From Heterocephalus glaber (taxonomy: Eukaryota > Chordata > Mammalia > Rodentia > Bathyergidae): a stretch of 64,000 nt of DNA. A program made the translations under genes and the position numbers. The stretch covers positions 8,955,820-9,019,819 of the forward strand of contig NW_004624804.1 of NCBI RefSeq assembly GCF_000247695.1, given 5' to 3'. Shown here in pieces: positions 1 to 11,200 of this stretch. The notes beneath the pieces are model-generated. The model searched no databases. It was not told the origin of the DNA and was given only the letters and a program-made list of their open reading frames with translations. Positions within the stretch are counted from its first letter, which is position 1; every line of letters begins with the position of its first letter.

Positions 1-426
1 ATTCACCTTTTTTATACATCTGTAAATAAATGGAATGTTTTTAAGAATATAATTATGTCAGATTTAGCATTTTCTTTTATATATTAAATATATATCTTTC
101 CTTTTCTGCTTTTGAAAGTGACTATTTTTTTAGAAACAAGAACAGAAGTTGTTTGGTGATTGAAATAAATCAGGTATACTAATTAAAGCAGGACTTGCTG
201 TTGGGAGGTTTTTGCCAAATTGGAGTAGAGAATGCTTAATGCCCTGAGACATATTTGAGAGAAGGTGCCTTTGAAGTTTTATCATAGGAATTCCTTCCCA
301 TTCTCAAAGTTTCTGACATGCCATTTGGGAGAGCTTTTTAGTATTCTAGTCCTTGTGGCATGTCTTACCAAAGAGACTTGGAAATTGTGTACAACTTGAC
401 ATGTACTTGTTTTAGAAGTCATTCTA

Positions 427-510
427 GGGCCAGAGATTTAGCTCAGTGGTGCCACATCTGTCTAGCAAGTGCAAGGTCCTGAGTTCGATCCTCCATACCA
501 GGAAAAAAAA
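427..510 (+). mobile_element. ID-like tRNA-derived SINE with 11-bp target duplication
   Basis: A and B boxes (TTTAGCTCAGTGGT, GTTCGATC) followed by an A-tail. The duplication AAGTCATTCTA flanks it at 416-426 and 511-521. Confidence 0.92.
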
Positions 511-694
511 AAGTCATTCTACATAAAAAACCTCATGGTACCCACTGTGTACAAGGCAATTTATCTGTTATCTTGAGGAATTAATAGGACATAATCTCAT
601 AGCTAAGAATAATAAGTGTTCTTAAGGCAAGATGTTAACTAGTTTCATATTTACAGTTCTACATGATTTACAGCTTTATTAAAGGAGACCTTTT

Positions 695-771
695 TTTTTG
701 TACCAGGGGTCAAACTTGGGTCCTTGCGCTTGCACAGCAGGTGGCAAAACCACTGAGCTAAATCCCCAGCC
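695..771 (-). mobile_element. ID-like SINE, minus strand, with 15-bp target duplication
   Basis: Reverse-orientation ID body with a T-run at its left. The duplication TAAAGGAGACCTTTT is at 680-694 and 772-786. Confidence 0.92.
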
Positions 772-1434
772 TAAAGGAGACCTTTTGATATTGAGCTACT
801 GTTAATCTATTTAAGATCACTAACAAATCAAGTTCAGTTATATAAGCTTCATACATAGTTTTCATTTGTATAATTTTATAACAAATACAATTTTTCTTCT
901 CAGAATTATGGATGAAATCCCTGGTGTGAGACCTTTCTGTAACAGGTTTGAAAATATTTTGAACACAGGTCAAAGGCAGACAATCTATGTATTATTTTTG
1001 TTATGGTATGGTATAGTTTTTTATGGCTATAACTGATTGACATACAGTATTCAGAATGGGGTGAAGTGAATTGAGAGGTAAATATACTTTGAAGAAGGGT
1101 CTAGAAAATAGTGATAGCGCTTGTCTCTCACTCCCAGAATTTAAAAAACAAAATAGGTCTCACACATTATAGGCAGCACATCTTCACATTTTTACGGAGA
1201 ACAACTGATAATCAAGAAATGATACAGTTCCTGTGCAGAATCATTAGTTTTGAATAGTCCTATAAGGGCATCAAGATTCTTGTGCCATTGTATTGTTGGT
1301 TTTTAAATTTTATGTGGACATGAATTCATAAAAAATTAAAACAGACCTATTGTCAATTGAAAAATCAGTTAAAATGCATATTTGGCATAAAGGAAAATAA
1401 TTTGATATATATAACCTTTAAACAGACATAACTA

Positions 1435-1522
1435 GGGCCGGGGATTTAGCTCAGTGGTTTTGCCGCCTGCCTAGCAAGTGCAAGGACCCGAGTTCGATCC
1501 CCGGTACCAAAAAAAAAAAAAA
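1435..1522 (+). mobile_element. ID-like SINE (young GGTACC subfamily) with 14-bp target duplication
   Basis: Near-consensus copy ending CCCCGGTACC plus A-tail. The perfect duplication AACAGACATAACTA is at 1421-1434 and 1523-1536. Confidence 0.93.
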
Positions 1523-1734
1523 AACAGACATAACTAATATGTTAAATAGGACATAACTACTGTACAAGGTACATAATTGTTAATAGTGATGGAGCTATGT
1601 GTGGAGGATAGGGGGGCTAAATCATGGGAGATGAGTTAGAAATTTTCAGACAATTAAATTCTATCATTGTAAAACCCTGCTAATTGAAGAGATTTTTGTA
1701 AACTAGGAAAGCAGCCTTGGAAGCAATGTCTTGA

Positions 1735-1840
1735 GATTTATCCTGTTTCCAACGGCAGTCATTGACTCCGCTGTCTTACAGTACCTTGCATGTAAAGGTG
1801 CTCAATAAATATTTGGCTTGATGAGCAAATGTTTAATCTG
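1735..1840 (+). mobile_element. MIR 3'-end fragment
   Basis: Carries the typical tail TACCTTGCATGTAAAGGTGC followed by TCAATAAATATTTG, as at the end of MIR elements. Confidence 0.6.
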
Positions 1841-1905
1841 GCCTGTTAGTTTTCTAGGATCTTGTAATTGTCCCTTATTTGCCTAAGGCAGTTTAAGAAA
1901 TTTGA

Positions 1906-2100
1906 CCCAAACTGGGTATTGTGGCACAGGCCTAAAATACCTGTAATTTCAGTTGGGCAACTGAGGCAGGAGGATTACAAGTTTGAGACCAACCTAGCCT
2001 ATTTACTGAGACCCTATCTCAAAATTTAAAGATAAAAAGGGCTGGGAATATAGCTCAATGATAAGAGTGCCCCTAGGTTTGATCCCTAGTATTGAAGCGG
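1906..2100 (+). mobile_element. B1-dID dimeric SINE (old copy)
   Basis: A B1-like left monomer ending in an A-rich linker is joined to an ID-like right monomer (TATAGCTCAATGATAAG ... GTTTGATCCC). Confidence 0.75.
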
Positions 2101-3000
2101 TGGGGCACAATGCTAAACGACAATTGTGTAATGTCTGTTCCCAACTGATTTCAAGGTCTGGCAAACACCTTATACACAAGTTTAGCACAGCAGTTTACAC
2201 AGCAGAATAAAAAATAGTGTATGGAGGATGAAACACGTTAGAGTGGGGTAGCAAGTATTGGAAGAAGTAGGTAACACTTCGCACTGAATCTGAGACTTTC
2301 TGAGGAATTCATGAGGCATGGGACAGTTTATACTAGTGGTGGGGAACCTATGGCACATATGCCACAGCAGGCTGAATCACTGAAAGCTCTAAAAGTCACC
2401 ATATTGGCATCTCACAGGCAGTGTGACAAGGTTGGCCTAGATGGGGAAGAATTTAAAATGTGTCCTTTTGGTCTTGGGCTGGAAGTATCCAGATTCTAGA
2501 CTTAAATCTCATTACACTATTCTCCAGTTTTTGATTGTAGACAAGGAAAGCAGTTTAGCTTTGCCAGTGTAGCTTCAGCTTCAGCTTCAAGGTTAATTTG
2601 GGGAACATTTTTTATAAGGGCTAAATTAGCTTTGCTGGAGAAATGACAAGTAGCACTTTGTAAAGCCATTAGTCGACACAAAAGTGACTACAGAGGATTT
2701 GGGACTACTGTGGGCACAGCTATATTGTTTCACGGGTGGAGATGGCATTTGCTGGGGTCTGTAGCACAGAAGTAATGACACCAGGTGGCACCATCTATTA
2801 GCAGTTTGGGTTTCTGAAAAATCAAATCACAAAAAAGGTTAAAGGAATCACCTGGTTCTAGGATTATGTCTAATGGCTCTTGCGACCTTCCTCCCTATTT
2901 GGGAAATTAGAAGCCTTTTGCCTTTGGTAGCTATTGTCTCCTGGTGTTCCAGGACGTGACATCCTTGATGTCCATGTCAACCTGTGAGCTTTATTAGTCT

Positions 3001-3041
3001 TTTTGTACTGGGGATCGAACTCGGGACCTTGTGCTTACGAG
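3001..3041 (-). mobile_element. 5'-truncated ID SINE fragment
   Basis: Only the A-tail-proximal half is present (TACTGGGGATCGAACTCGGG), flanked by ATTAGTCTT repeats on both sides. Confidence 0.75.
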
Positions 3042-3228
3042 ATTAGTCTTGCTTTTAATATATTACTGCAGTACACACAATGCTGTTTTGTCATTTGGCT
3101 GCATATAGTTTACCCCACAGCCATGAGTTTAGGGGCTTTCTCTTGTGAACGTGTCATCTCAGGGATCGCAAAGGTTTGAATAGGGTTGAGACAGCATCGA
3201 TGTACTGTTCTTGAAGCCCAAGTCTTTT

Positions 3229-3389
3229 AATTTTTTTTTCTTTTGGTTTTTTGAGGCAGGGTTTCCCTTTATAGTTCAGGCTGGCCCTGAAACTCGCTAT
3301 GTAGCCTAGGCTGGCCTTCAACTCTTGGTGATCCTGCCTCAGCCTCCCGGACTGCTGGAATTACAAGCGTGCACCACCACTTCCGGCTC
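3229..3389 (-). mobile_element. B1 SINE, minus strand, with 16-bp target duplication
   Basis: B1 with the internal duplication (two AGGCTGGCC blocks). The duplication GAAGCCCAAGTCTTTT is at 3213-3228 and 3390-3405. Confidence 0.92.
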
Positions 3390-4159
3390 GAAGCCCAAGT
3401 CTTTTGGACTAACCTTTCCATAATGTAATTTCTTTTAAGTATAATCCAGGTGAAAAATACTAGAGCTGTTTAGCTTACATGTGAAATACATAGTACTGTA
3501 TTTCCATATATTACCCCAGCCCTACGAGCTAGAAAAACTATACCACTGAATCCAGACCCAGGAACCTTGGCCGTGACCTGGGCAATATCAGTCATAAGGG
3601 GGAAGTATTCACAAATTTGAGGAAAAGTTCTGTAGTAACAAAGTCCTAGTTAACCCCGCGCAGTGTAGAACTTCAGAGGCAAACAAAACAAAACCCATGA
3701 AACAAGTAACGGTATATCCCATAGGCACGTTCACCTGTTTTTCCTTTTTGCGATCTGAAAGCTGTATTCCCTTTGTTTCATCAAAACCAATCAGTTTACC
3801 CAGTTCAAAACACCGTTGTTAGCAATTTGAATTGGATTACGCAGAAGAGTCCTTTCCACGTGGGTCAACAAGCTAGGCCGGCCGTGATTAGAAACTACTC
3901 CAAACGCTTTAAATTCTAGTGCTTAGGGTGGATGGGAGCAGAGCTTTGGCTGTTATTTCAACCCTGTAATTCTGATTTAGGAGTTAGTTTCAACTACGGT
4001 CCCTCAGGCCTACCAAATGCCAACTTTAACCCTTCTGGGGGCGTGGCTATCATTTTGGGGCTCTGGAAAGTGCAGTTCTCAGGGGGCCCAGGCCTGAAAA
4101 TACCATAAAAGGTCTGGATCTCTCAATTCTGAAGCTGTCTTCTGTTGATCTTCCTCTAA

Positions 4160-4760
4160 GAGCGGTACCCACAATTATACCGCGCGCAATCCGTAGCTCG
4201 GGCGTCCTAACTCTTCAGCCTCCTAGACCCTTGCATTGGCTCCGCCTTCGTAAGCTTTGCTTGTCCACTAGGGAAACGACCTCCTGGCAGACCGCACCCC
4301 TTCGCGTCGGCTCCGCCTTCCCAGCCCGAAGCTTGGCTCAGGCTCTAGTTCGCGTTTTGAGCCGCTTGTGCCACCATAGCTGCTGCCACTGCTGTCGCCT
4401 CCGCTGCCGCTGCCGCTGTCGCTGCCGCTGCCGCTGCCGCCGCCGTCGCGGCGGAGTTGAAATCGCCCAGCGCGATGCCTGAGGGCGCTGTGAGCCAGGC
4501 AGCCCTCGTGCCCCAGGGCTGGTGAGGCTGGGCCCGAGCGGGGGCGCTGACGAGTAGCAGGGGCTTTTGGGCGGGTGGAAGAGGATACAGGCGGGTGTGG
4601 AGGGCGGAGAGCGAGCTGCTGAGGGTCGGGGTGGGGGAGGGAGGCTCCTATGGCAAAACGGGCTGCTGGGCGGGAGCGAGCCTCGCCCCGGGATCTCCCA
4701 GGTGCCCTGGGACACCGCAGTTGCCATGGGAACAGTTGAGCGTTAACGGGGACCAGACCA
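4160..4760 (+). promoter_or_regulatory. MAPKBP1: CpG-rich promoter and probable non-coding first exon of MAPKBP1
   Basis: GC and CpG content rise sharply here compared with the AT-rich flank, and no TATA box is obvious, as expected for a housekeeping-type CpG-island promoter. A GCC/GCT trinucleotide tract lies at about 4381-4450. A good donor (CTG followed by GTGAGG) ends a candidate untranslated first exon at 4521, which would splice to an acceptor at 5031-5032. The transcription start cannot be placed from sequence; I expect it between about 4180 and 4400. An upstream ATG at 4475 lies inside this exon (see findings). Confidence 0.7.
4381..4450 (+). repeat. GCC/GCT/GTC trinucleotide tract in the MAPKBP1 5' exon
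   Basis: Imperfect trinucleotide repeat of about 70 bp on the sense strand of the CpG island, probably transcribed in the 5' UTR. It generates several spurious open frames rich in Arg/Cys or Ser/Gly on both strands. Confidence 0.75.
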
Positions 4761-5032
4761 GCCACCACCCCTACTGGAGCCTGTCCCGTCTCTTTAGTCA
4801 AACGCCCCTCACAGGCGTGGGCCTGGCATTTCTTGACGGCTCAGGATTTTTCCCCATGGCTCAGGATAACCCCCACCGTTTCCACTGAGCTGGCCTTCCC
4901 GCGTTGTAAGAAAACACGTAAGGCTTGAAAGGATGAGGGAGAGAGAGAGGGCAATACCTAGAGGTCAAAGTTGCAGACTCAGATAGGCATGAGATGCCTA
5001 CTGTGATGCTAAGGTGGCCTCTGCCATCTCAG

Positions 5033-5249
5033 GCCAGTGAAAGGGCGGATTGGAAGGCCGTGTGGAGTGGGAAGGAAGTGCCACTCTTGATCCCAAGACT
5101 GCTTAAAGGACTGTCCCAAGGGCCTCCTTATCATGATGGCTGTGGAAGGGTCAACCATTACCAGCCGGATCAAGAACCTGCTGCGATCCCCGTCCATCAA
5201 ACTACGCAGGAGTAAGGCAGGAAACCGGCGAGAGGTCCTCAGCTCTAAG
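5033..5249 (+). CDS. MAPKBP1: MAPKBP1 exon 2: 5' UTR end and first coding exon
   Basis: The acceptor AG is at 5031-5032 and the donor is AAG followed by GTGAGT at 5250. Coding begins at 5136 (or 5133 if the first of two adjacent ATGs is used). The 38 residues encoded, from [10 protein letters not shown] to the end of the exon, are basic ([17 protein letters not shown]) and precede the first propeller. The 24.8 kb intron that follows separates this short N-terminal piece from the rest of the protein. Confidence 0.9.
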
Positions 5250-8200
5250 GTGAGTTCTAGTGTTAGAGCCACTTCATTCCATCCCTACCCTTTTCTGCCT
5301 CGTGTTCCTCTTTCATCTTCCTCTTTCTTGGGAAAGAAGAGAACTCTTGACTCTAAAAGATCAACTGTGCTTGCCTCTGCTCCTCAAGGAGGCAATGGCT
5401 TGGTTTTGGTTGAAGGAGAAAGAGCAAGGGTGAGCATGCAGAGTACTCGCAGGAAGTGAATAGGAGGAAGGCAGCCCGACTTCAACTGTGACTTCACTAC
5501 AAACCAAGAGTGTGCTTGAGGAAGCCAGTTGATATGTGATGACTCAGTTTCCCTTCTTTGAAGAAGATAGTGGGACTACATACCTGTGAGAGACTTAAGT
5601 TGTGACTAATGTGGATGCAGGTGTTACAACAACAGTTGGAGTTGTGTAAGACTGTAGAAGCAGAAAGAAAAATGCCAAAGAACCTTGGCTGAGATATTGG
5701 CCAGGTGATTGTTCTTGCCTGGGGTCAAAACAAATTTTTTTCTTTAGGAGACCTAAATTACTTTAACTGGAGCTTCTTGGTTTCTTTGGAATGATAAAAT
5801 GCAAGGAGCCATGTGTGCCAGCAAAGCAGTTCTGGTTTGCCCTCAAACAGTGCTTATCCCATTCATTGTATGTCAGGAGCCACATCTTTCCCCCCAGCAG
5901 ATGCTCCTCGAAGGCAGAGTCCTTCCTCATCCCTTTACCTGGCTTCGTTTTGGACCTTGTGCTTTATTCAACTTTGTTGGACCCCACAACTTTGGGAGTA
6001 TAGAAGTTGACTAAATTAATCCCTTGAGGGAATGCAGGGCTTTGTTCCTATAGGATCAGATCATATTTTATGTCTTAATAGCAGCCTGTAAACACAGTTG
6101 CTTTGTGTGGTATGGGATTACTACAGAGAGTGTCACTTGAGACAGCACCATTTATTGCCTTGCCTGGGACTCTTCAGAGATGAGTAACCGTGGTGAGGAA
6201 TGATTTAGAGTGCTGCTGTACATCGTGACAGGGTTCTTTGAGGACTTAATTCGGACACCTGTCCCTTAGCAGAATCTTAACTTGTTTTAGTAAGAAGGTG
6301 AATAGCTTTCCTGTATAATTCGGCAGGAGTTGTAGTGAATCATAATTTGCCACAAGATTCCACAGCGGTGGAGGTAGTGACCTTTCTTAGAACTTTTTTT
6401 TTTTTTTTAAATACAGGGTCTCACTATATTGCCTTTAGGCTGTTAACTCCTGAGCTCAAATAATCCTCCTGTCTCATCCTCCAGAGTAGCTGGGACTGCA
6501 GGTGTGTACTACCATGCCTGGCTTTTAAAGGATTCTTATTACTAATTTTACCTATTCCAGAAGCAGGAGAATGAGCCCTCAAATTAGAAAATGTCTCAGA
6601 TATGGCAGTTTTTGCTCTTTCTTAGTACTGTAAGTGCTCATTTTCTTTGCTGGTAATCTGTCAGTGGCCAGCACTATTAAAACAATCTCACATCTCTGGG
6701 CCTTTTTCTGGCTAGGAATGGTATACGTAATAAAAATATATAATGGGAGTTTAATCTTCACTGTGAATACTTACTATAACTTTGGTATCCCATCTCCATT
6801 CTTTAAAACTTCCCATTAACTTCATTAATACATTGAACAAATGTTTATTGAGTGCCTATTAAGTGTGGAATCAGTGGTGATGTCGTCAGAGAGCCTATGG
6901 CTAGGCAGACATGTAAACAAATAATTACACCATGGTGTGGTAAGCACTATTCTAGAAGGATGCATTAAGTTATTAATGGAAGCACAGGGAAGGGGCCCTC
7001 AGTTTAGGGGAATAGAAAAGACTTTACAGAGAAAAGGATCTATAAACTGTGAGTCCTGGGAAAGAGGAGAGAGCTCCAGACAAACACAGAAAAGGGGGGC
7101 ATCTTTGGCATCACCATTAAACATCCCCGTTTCACATTGGAATTCAGTGCTTCACACTACTTTAAAAGGCTTTGTCTGTTCCAAAGCTATGTATGAACAA
7201 AATATTCAGCAGGAGTTGGGTGACCCTTGAAGGGTGTGACAGAGCAAGAGCAATAGTGCTTATCTTTAACACCCAACAAGGGGTAGGTAGCTGTCTTTGT
7301 GCACCTAGGACCCTCGAGATGCCAGACTCCTTAGTGAAGGCTGTCCACCTAAGATTATTCTAACAGCCTGCTTTGTGATAACCAACACAGGACCTGGTCT
7401 ATTGGCCTCTATGAGTTGCTTAATATATGATGGCTATAGGAAATCATAGTAACAGAAAGCTTTAGATTCATGGGTACCTAATTCTGAAATAAAATTTGAA
7501 GACAAAAAGATGTGCAGGGTTGGGGGGAAGTGTTAGAGGGCCTTTATGCAGCTCTTACCTCAGATGGCTTCTGCCTAGAATTGCACTGTTCTAAGGTTGC
7601 CTTCCTCCTCCTCAAAATTCTACTTTACTTCTAGATCTACTCCATAATTTTCAGTCACAGGGCCTTTTTTGACTAGCCTTACTACCTTGAAACCAATACA
7701 TAATTGTTCTTTTATATATTTCTTCATTTCCTAAGGTGAGGGTTCATGTTTTTTATTTCCTTTACATCACAGTTTGGGACAGTGTAAAGTATGCAGTAAG
7801 TACTAAAGGAGTAAATGAAGTAGAATGATTTAAAGATGTCTGATATAATGGGGTAAAGTTGGAAGTCCCAAAGATTAAGAAATGATCAGGAGGAGTTTGT
7901 GACCTCTTTGGAAGAGAAATCAAAACTAGGATTAAGAACGTGGTGGAAAAGAAGTAGAGATGCAGCCTGTTTAGGTGCAGAGTGCATAAGGAGAAAGGAA
8001 GTGCATGTACCTCAAAAGGACTGCTCATTAAAGACTTTTTAATTCACGAGAGACCTAGTTAAATATATGGTTAAAAGATTAAGGGAGAGAGCCAGAAGAG
8101 GTGGGGATTTAAATTACTACAGGGAGAGTTGATGAGAACTGCTATTTTTTTTTTTTTTTTGGTACCAGGGATCAAACTCAGGACCTATTGCTTGCGAGGC

Positions 8201-11200
8201 AGGCGGCGGCACCACTGAGCTAAATCCTCGGCCCAAGAGAGCTGCTATTTTTATTAAGCTTTTTCCAAGGGAGGGGAGTCTGCAGGGGAGTAATTAGAAA
8301 AGAGTGATTTGAGGTTTAATGCCAGATCTGCTGAGTCTTGATGAGGTGTAACTTGCAGTTATCACTTATAAATACCCTTCAAGTTCAAATTCTGTATGTC
8401 AGTTCTGCCTCATCTCAGTTGAGGCAGTTTTTAAAAAATTTATGAAATAAACCCCAAATTTCATAATCACATAATAAGACAATAACAATAGTTATTACAC
8501 TGATTATCTTTTTAAATTTAATTTAATTTATTTTATTTATATATTAATTGGTACATTTTAGGTATACAATATATTTACATTTATCATTGGGTGCTTGTAC
8601 CTGAACAAGATGTATATCTTAGTTCTTATTTATTTCCCCATTACCTGTGCGCCCTTCACCCCCACCACCCTTCCCTATTTACATAGTCTTTGTTTCCTTT
8701 TTTTTTTCTTTCTCATAATTTTTCCTTTCCTTTCTTCCCTTTCCCCTTCCCCTCCTGCCACCCCTGCACCTTTGGACCTTTTCCTATTTCAAATTATGAA
8801 TTATTCGTTTTAATCATTTTCATCCTTATTTACACTTTCAGTTTCTCACACTAGAGATACTATTCGGTATTTACACATTACACTGATTATCTTTATCTTC
8901 AAAGTAGTTACTCAGAGTATAAGACATACACCAAAAAAATTCTTACAAAAGGCTGTATTTTCTTTAAGAAGCAAATGTATGTGTTCTTGGTAGCGAACCC
9001 TCCTCCCCCTCTTTTCCTAAAGTTTCTGAAAGATTTTTATGTGGAGTGAGCTGGGTTGTTTTTCTGTTTCAACAAAGTATAGAAATGGGCCGAAGCTGAG
9101 CAGGCAGGATTTAAGTTAGGGATACAAAAGGATTGCCTTACTGGATGCTTGTTAGATTTGGAAACAGTAAGTGAAGAAGGTTTTGAAATCTTCCTCTTTA
9201 ATAGCTATTAATCCAATCTGGGTTCTGTATTACCCCTTTTGGAAACAGTGGGTAAGGTGACTTTCTTCTGGTTGTTTTTATGATTGCAAATCTAATTCTT
9301 CTTTTTTTTTTTCTGTATGATTATATGGTGGTGCTTTAAGCTTTTTAATATATAGCTGTAAGAAGAGTTTGTGTGGGCGGGTGCTGTGAAGGAGAAAGGC
9401 AGGCATCTAATTTCAGCTTTTGCTTAGGGTTTGAGTCGTGGTGGTAGTATTGAAACTCTTTGATCTGCTAATTTGGTAGGGGAAACATACTCATTTTGAA
9501 AGCATTTGTGGATTATTAGTTCTGGCTTGATGGCTATGGAACTGGGAGAGTGGTTAGGAGCAGGTAGTGGGGCATTAGAATAGCCAGGAAATGTTTTAAG
9601 TTTTTTGTTGTTGTTGTTGTTTTTGAGACAGCGTCTCACTATGTAGCCCAGGTTGGCCTCAAACTCACAGTGATCCTCCTGCTTCAGCCTCCGGAGTGCT
9701 GTGATTGCAGGCTGTACCACGCCCGGCTTCCAGGCAACATTTAAAAATCCCAGGGCCAAGGATTTAGCTCAGGGGTTGTGGCATCTGCCTCGAAAGTGTA
9801 AGGTCCCGAGTTCGATCCCTGTTACCAAAAAAGAAAAACAAAAAAAGCCCACATTCCTGGGTCCCATCCTAACTATATGGAATCAGAACCCCTGGGGGTA
9901 GAATTTGTAGTTGTGTAATATTAAAGTTCATCAGAGGCCTGCTGTTGGTTACGAACCCCTGGCCTAGAATGCTAGGACTCTGAAATCTGTTTTCTTCATA
10001 CCAAAGTCTTCACTGAGGCTTCTTGAAAGTATATCAAGCTGGGCCTGGTGGTGCCTATAATCCCAGCACTCTGGAGGCTGAGGCAGGAGAATCTCTGGGC
10101 TACATAGGGAGGTCAAGGCCAGCCTGAACTAGATAGTGACTTTGTCTCAAAAAGCCAAAGAAGAAAGAAAGAAAGAAAAAAAAAAAAAAAACCAAAGAAA
10201 GTATATCAAGCTAGCTCAGTAAGTCTAGTCTTTTTCTTGAGTAGTCTTTATTCTACTTAAGACTTCTAGACTGATGGCTTTGTAAACTGCTTTGTCAGTG
10301 ATTGATTTGAAAGAACCGAACCATTTCGAGGTCAGATCTGAAGACTTAATCATTGCCTTAGAGGCAGATGAGCAGGATTTTCTCCTACGATTAGGAGTAA
10401 GGAACTGGACTTGGGCCAGGCCAGTCACCATTCCACCATACTCCCCTGGGGACTTGGGAACCAACAGCTCTTTAGATGCGTACTCTCTTCGCTCCTGTGT
10501 GACGGTGCCAGCCGTCACTAGTCGAACAGTACCTGAGAGGAGGGGAGAGGATGAAAGAAAAACACAACCTCTGAGGAAAAGAAAAAGGAGAGAGAGGCAG
10601 AGGAGAGACCCCTCTTCCCACTTTATTGCCCTTTATATACCTTTTCCATAACCCCCAACCCCTCCTCTGTACATAATTCGGCGACTAATTATTTTCCAGG
10701 GAAAAGGTCAAATGTATCTTTACAACTCCGGGAATAACATTCCCTTGCATTACAGACATTCGAACTCTTTCTATTTAACCACTCTCGTTACAAGTAACCA
10801 TCCTTGTTTTTGTGCCAGCTGCACATCCAGGATTCATTATGTTCTCAACAGACTCAGAGGTCTCTCAAGGTTATTTCAACCTTTCGCTCTCCACACTCCT
10901 GTCTAAGGTAGATTAACTGAGAGCCGAGGCCCCTGCACCGGCAGTGCTGCCTCTTACCTGCCTGTGGACCTGGTCAAGTTTTCACTGTGTTTTCATCTGT
11001 GTTGTGGTCTTGGATCAAGGCTTGTGCAGTGTCCTGAGGTCCTTAGAACAGGTGGTGTGCCATGAAAACCGGCGGACGGCATTCTCCTGGCTTTGTTTGA
11101 TCTCCATTTTATCCTCCTTCCGGGGCCTGCAGCTGCCCTCAGCCTTCAAAGTGATTCTCACCAGAGAGTGAGGACTCTTCTCTCCCTGCACCCCCCCAAA

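Larger units (their letters stand above)
1..4160. other. Flank upstream of MAPKBP1; no gene recognised
   Basis: AT-rich DNA without a convincing coding exon. It contains ID SINEs, a B1, a B1-dID and a MIR tail, each listed separately. An AATAAA at 25-30 could be the poly(A) signal of an upstream gene ending near the left edge; in human the upstream neighbour on the same strand is MGA, close to MAPKBP1. That identity is inferred from synteny only. Around 2335-2365 there is a sequence like the terminus of a hAT element, but it is too short to name. Closer to the promoter, a CCAAT box lies near 3788 and a CACGTG near 3857. Confidence 0.5.

Noticed and set aside
1435..1522. tRNA gene candidates (A and B boxes) at this and about 20 other places
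   Set aside because: All are ID-type SINEs with A-tails and target-site duplications and do not fold as full tRNAs; none is a functional tRNA gene.
2320..2500. hAT-like terminus (GGGGAACCTATGGCACATAT)
   Set aside because: Too short and without a matching inverted end; not listed as an element.
4231..4801. Overlapping 83-177 codon frames on both strands in the CpG island
   Set aside because: They are produced by the GCC/GCT repeat and biased base composition. The region is better explained as promoter and 5' UTR.
10225..10518. 97-codon minus-strand frame reaching into the solo LTR
   Set aside because: It starts within the LTR and continues into flanking intron DNA. It shows no retroviral gene resemblance, and the 6-bp duplications show the LTR ends at 10498, so this is not a provirus remnant.
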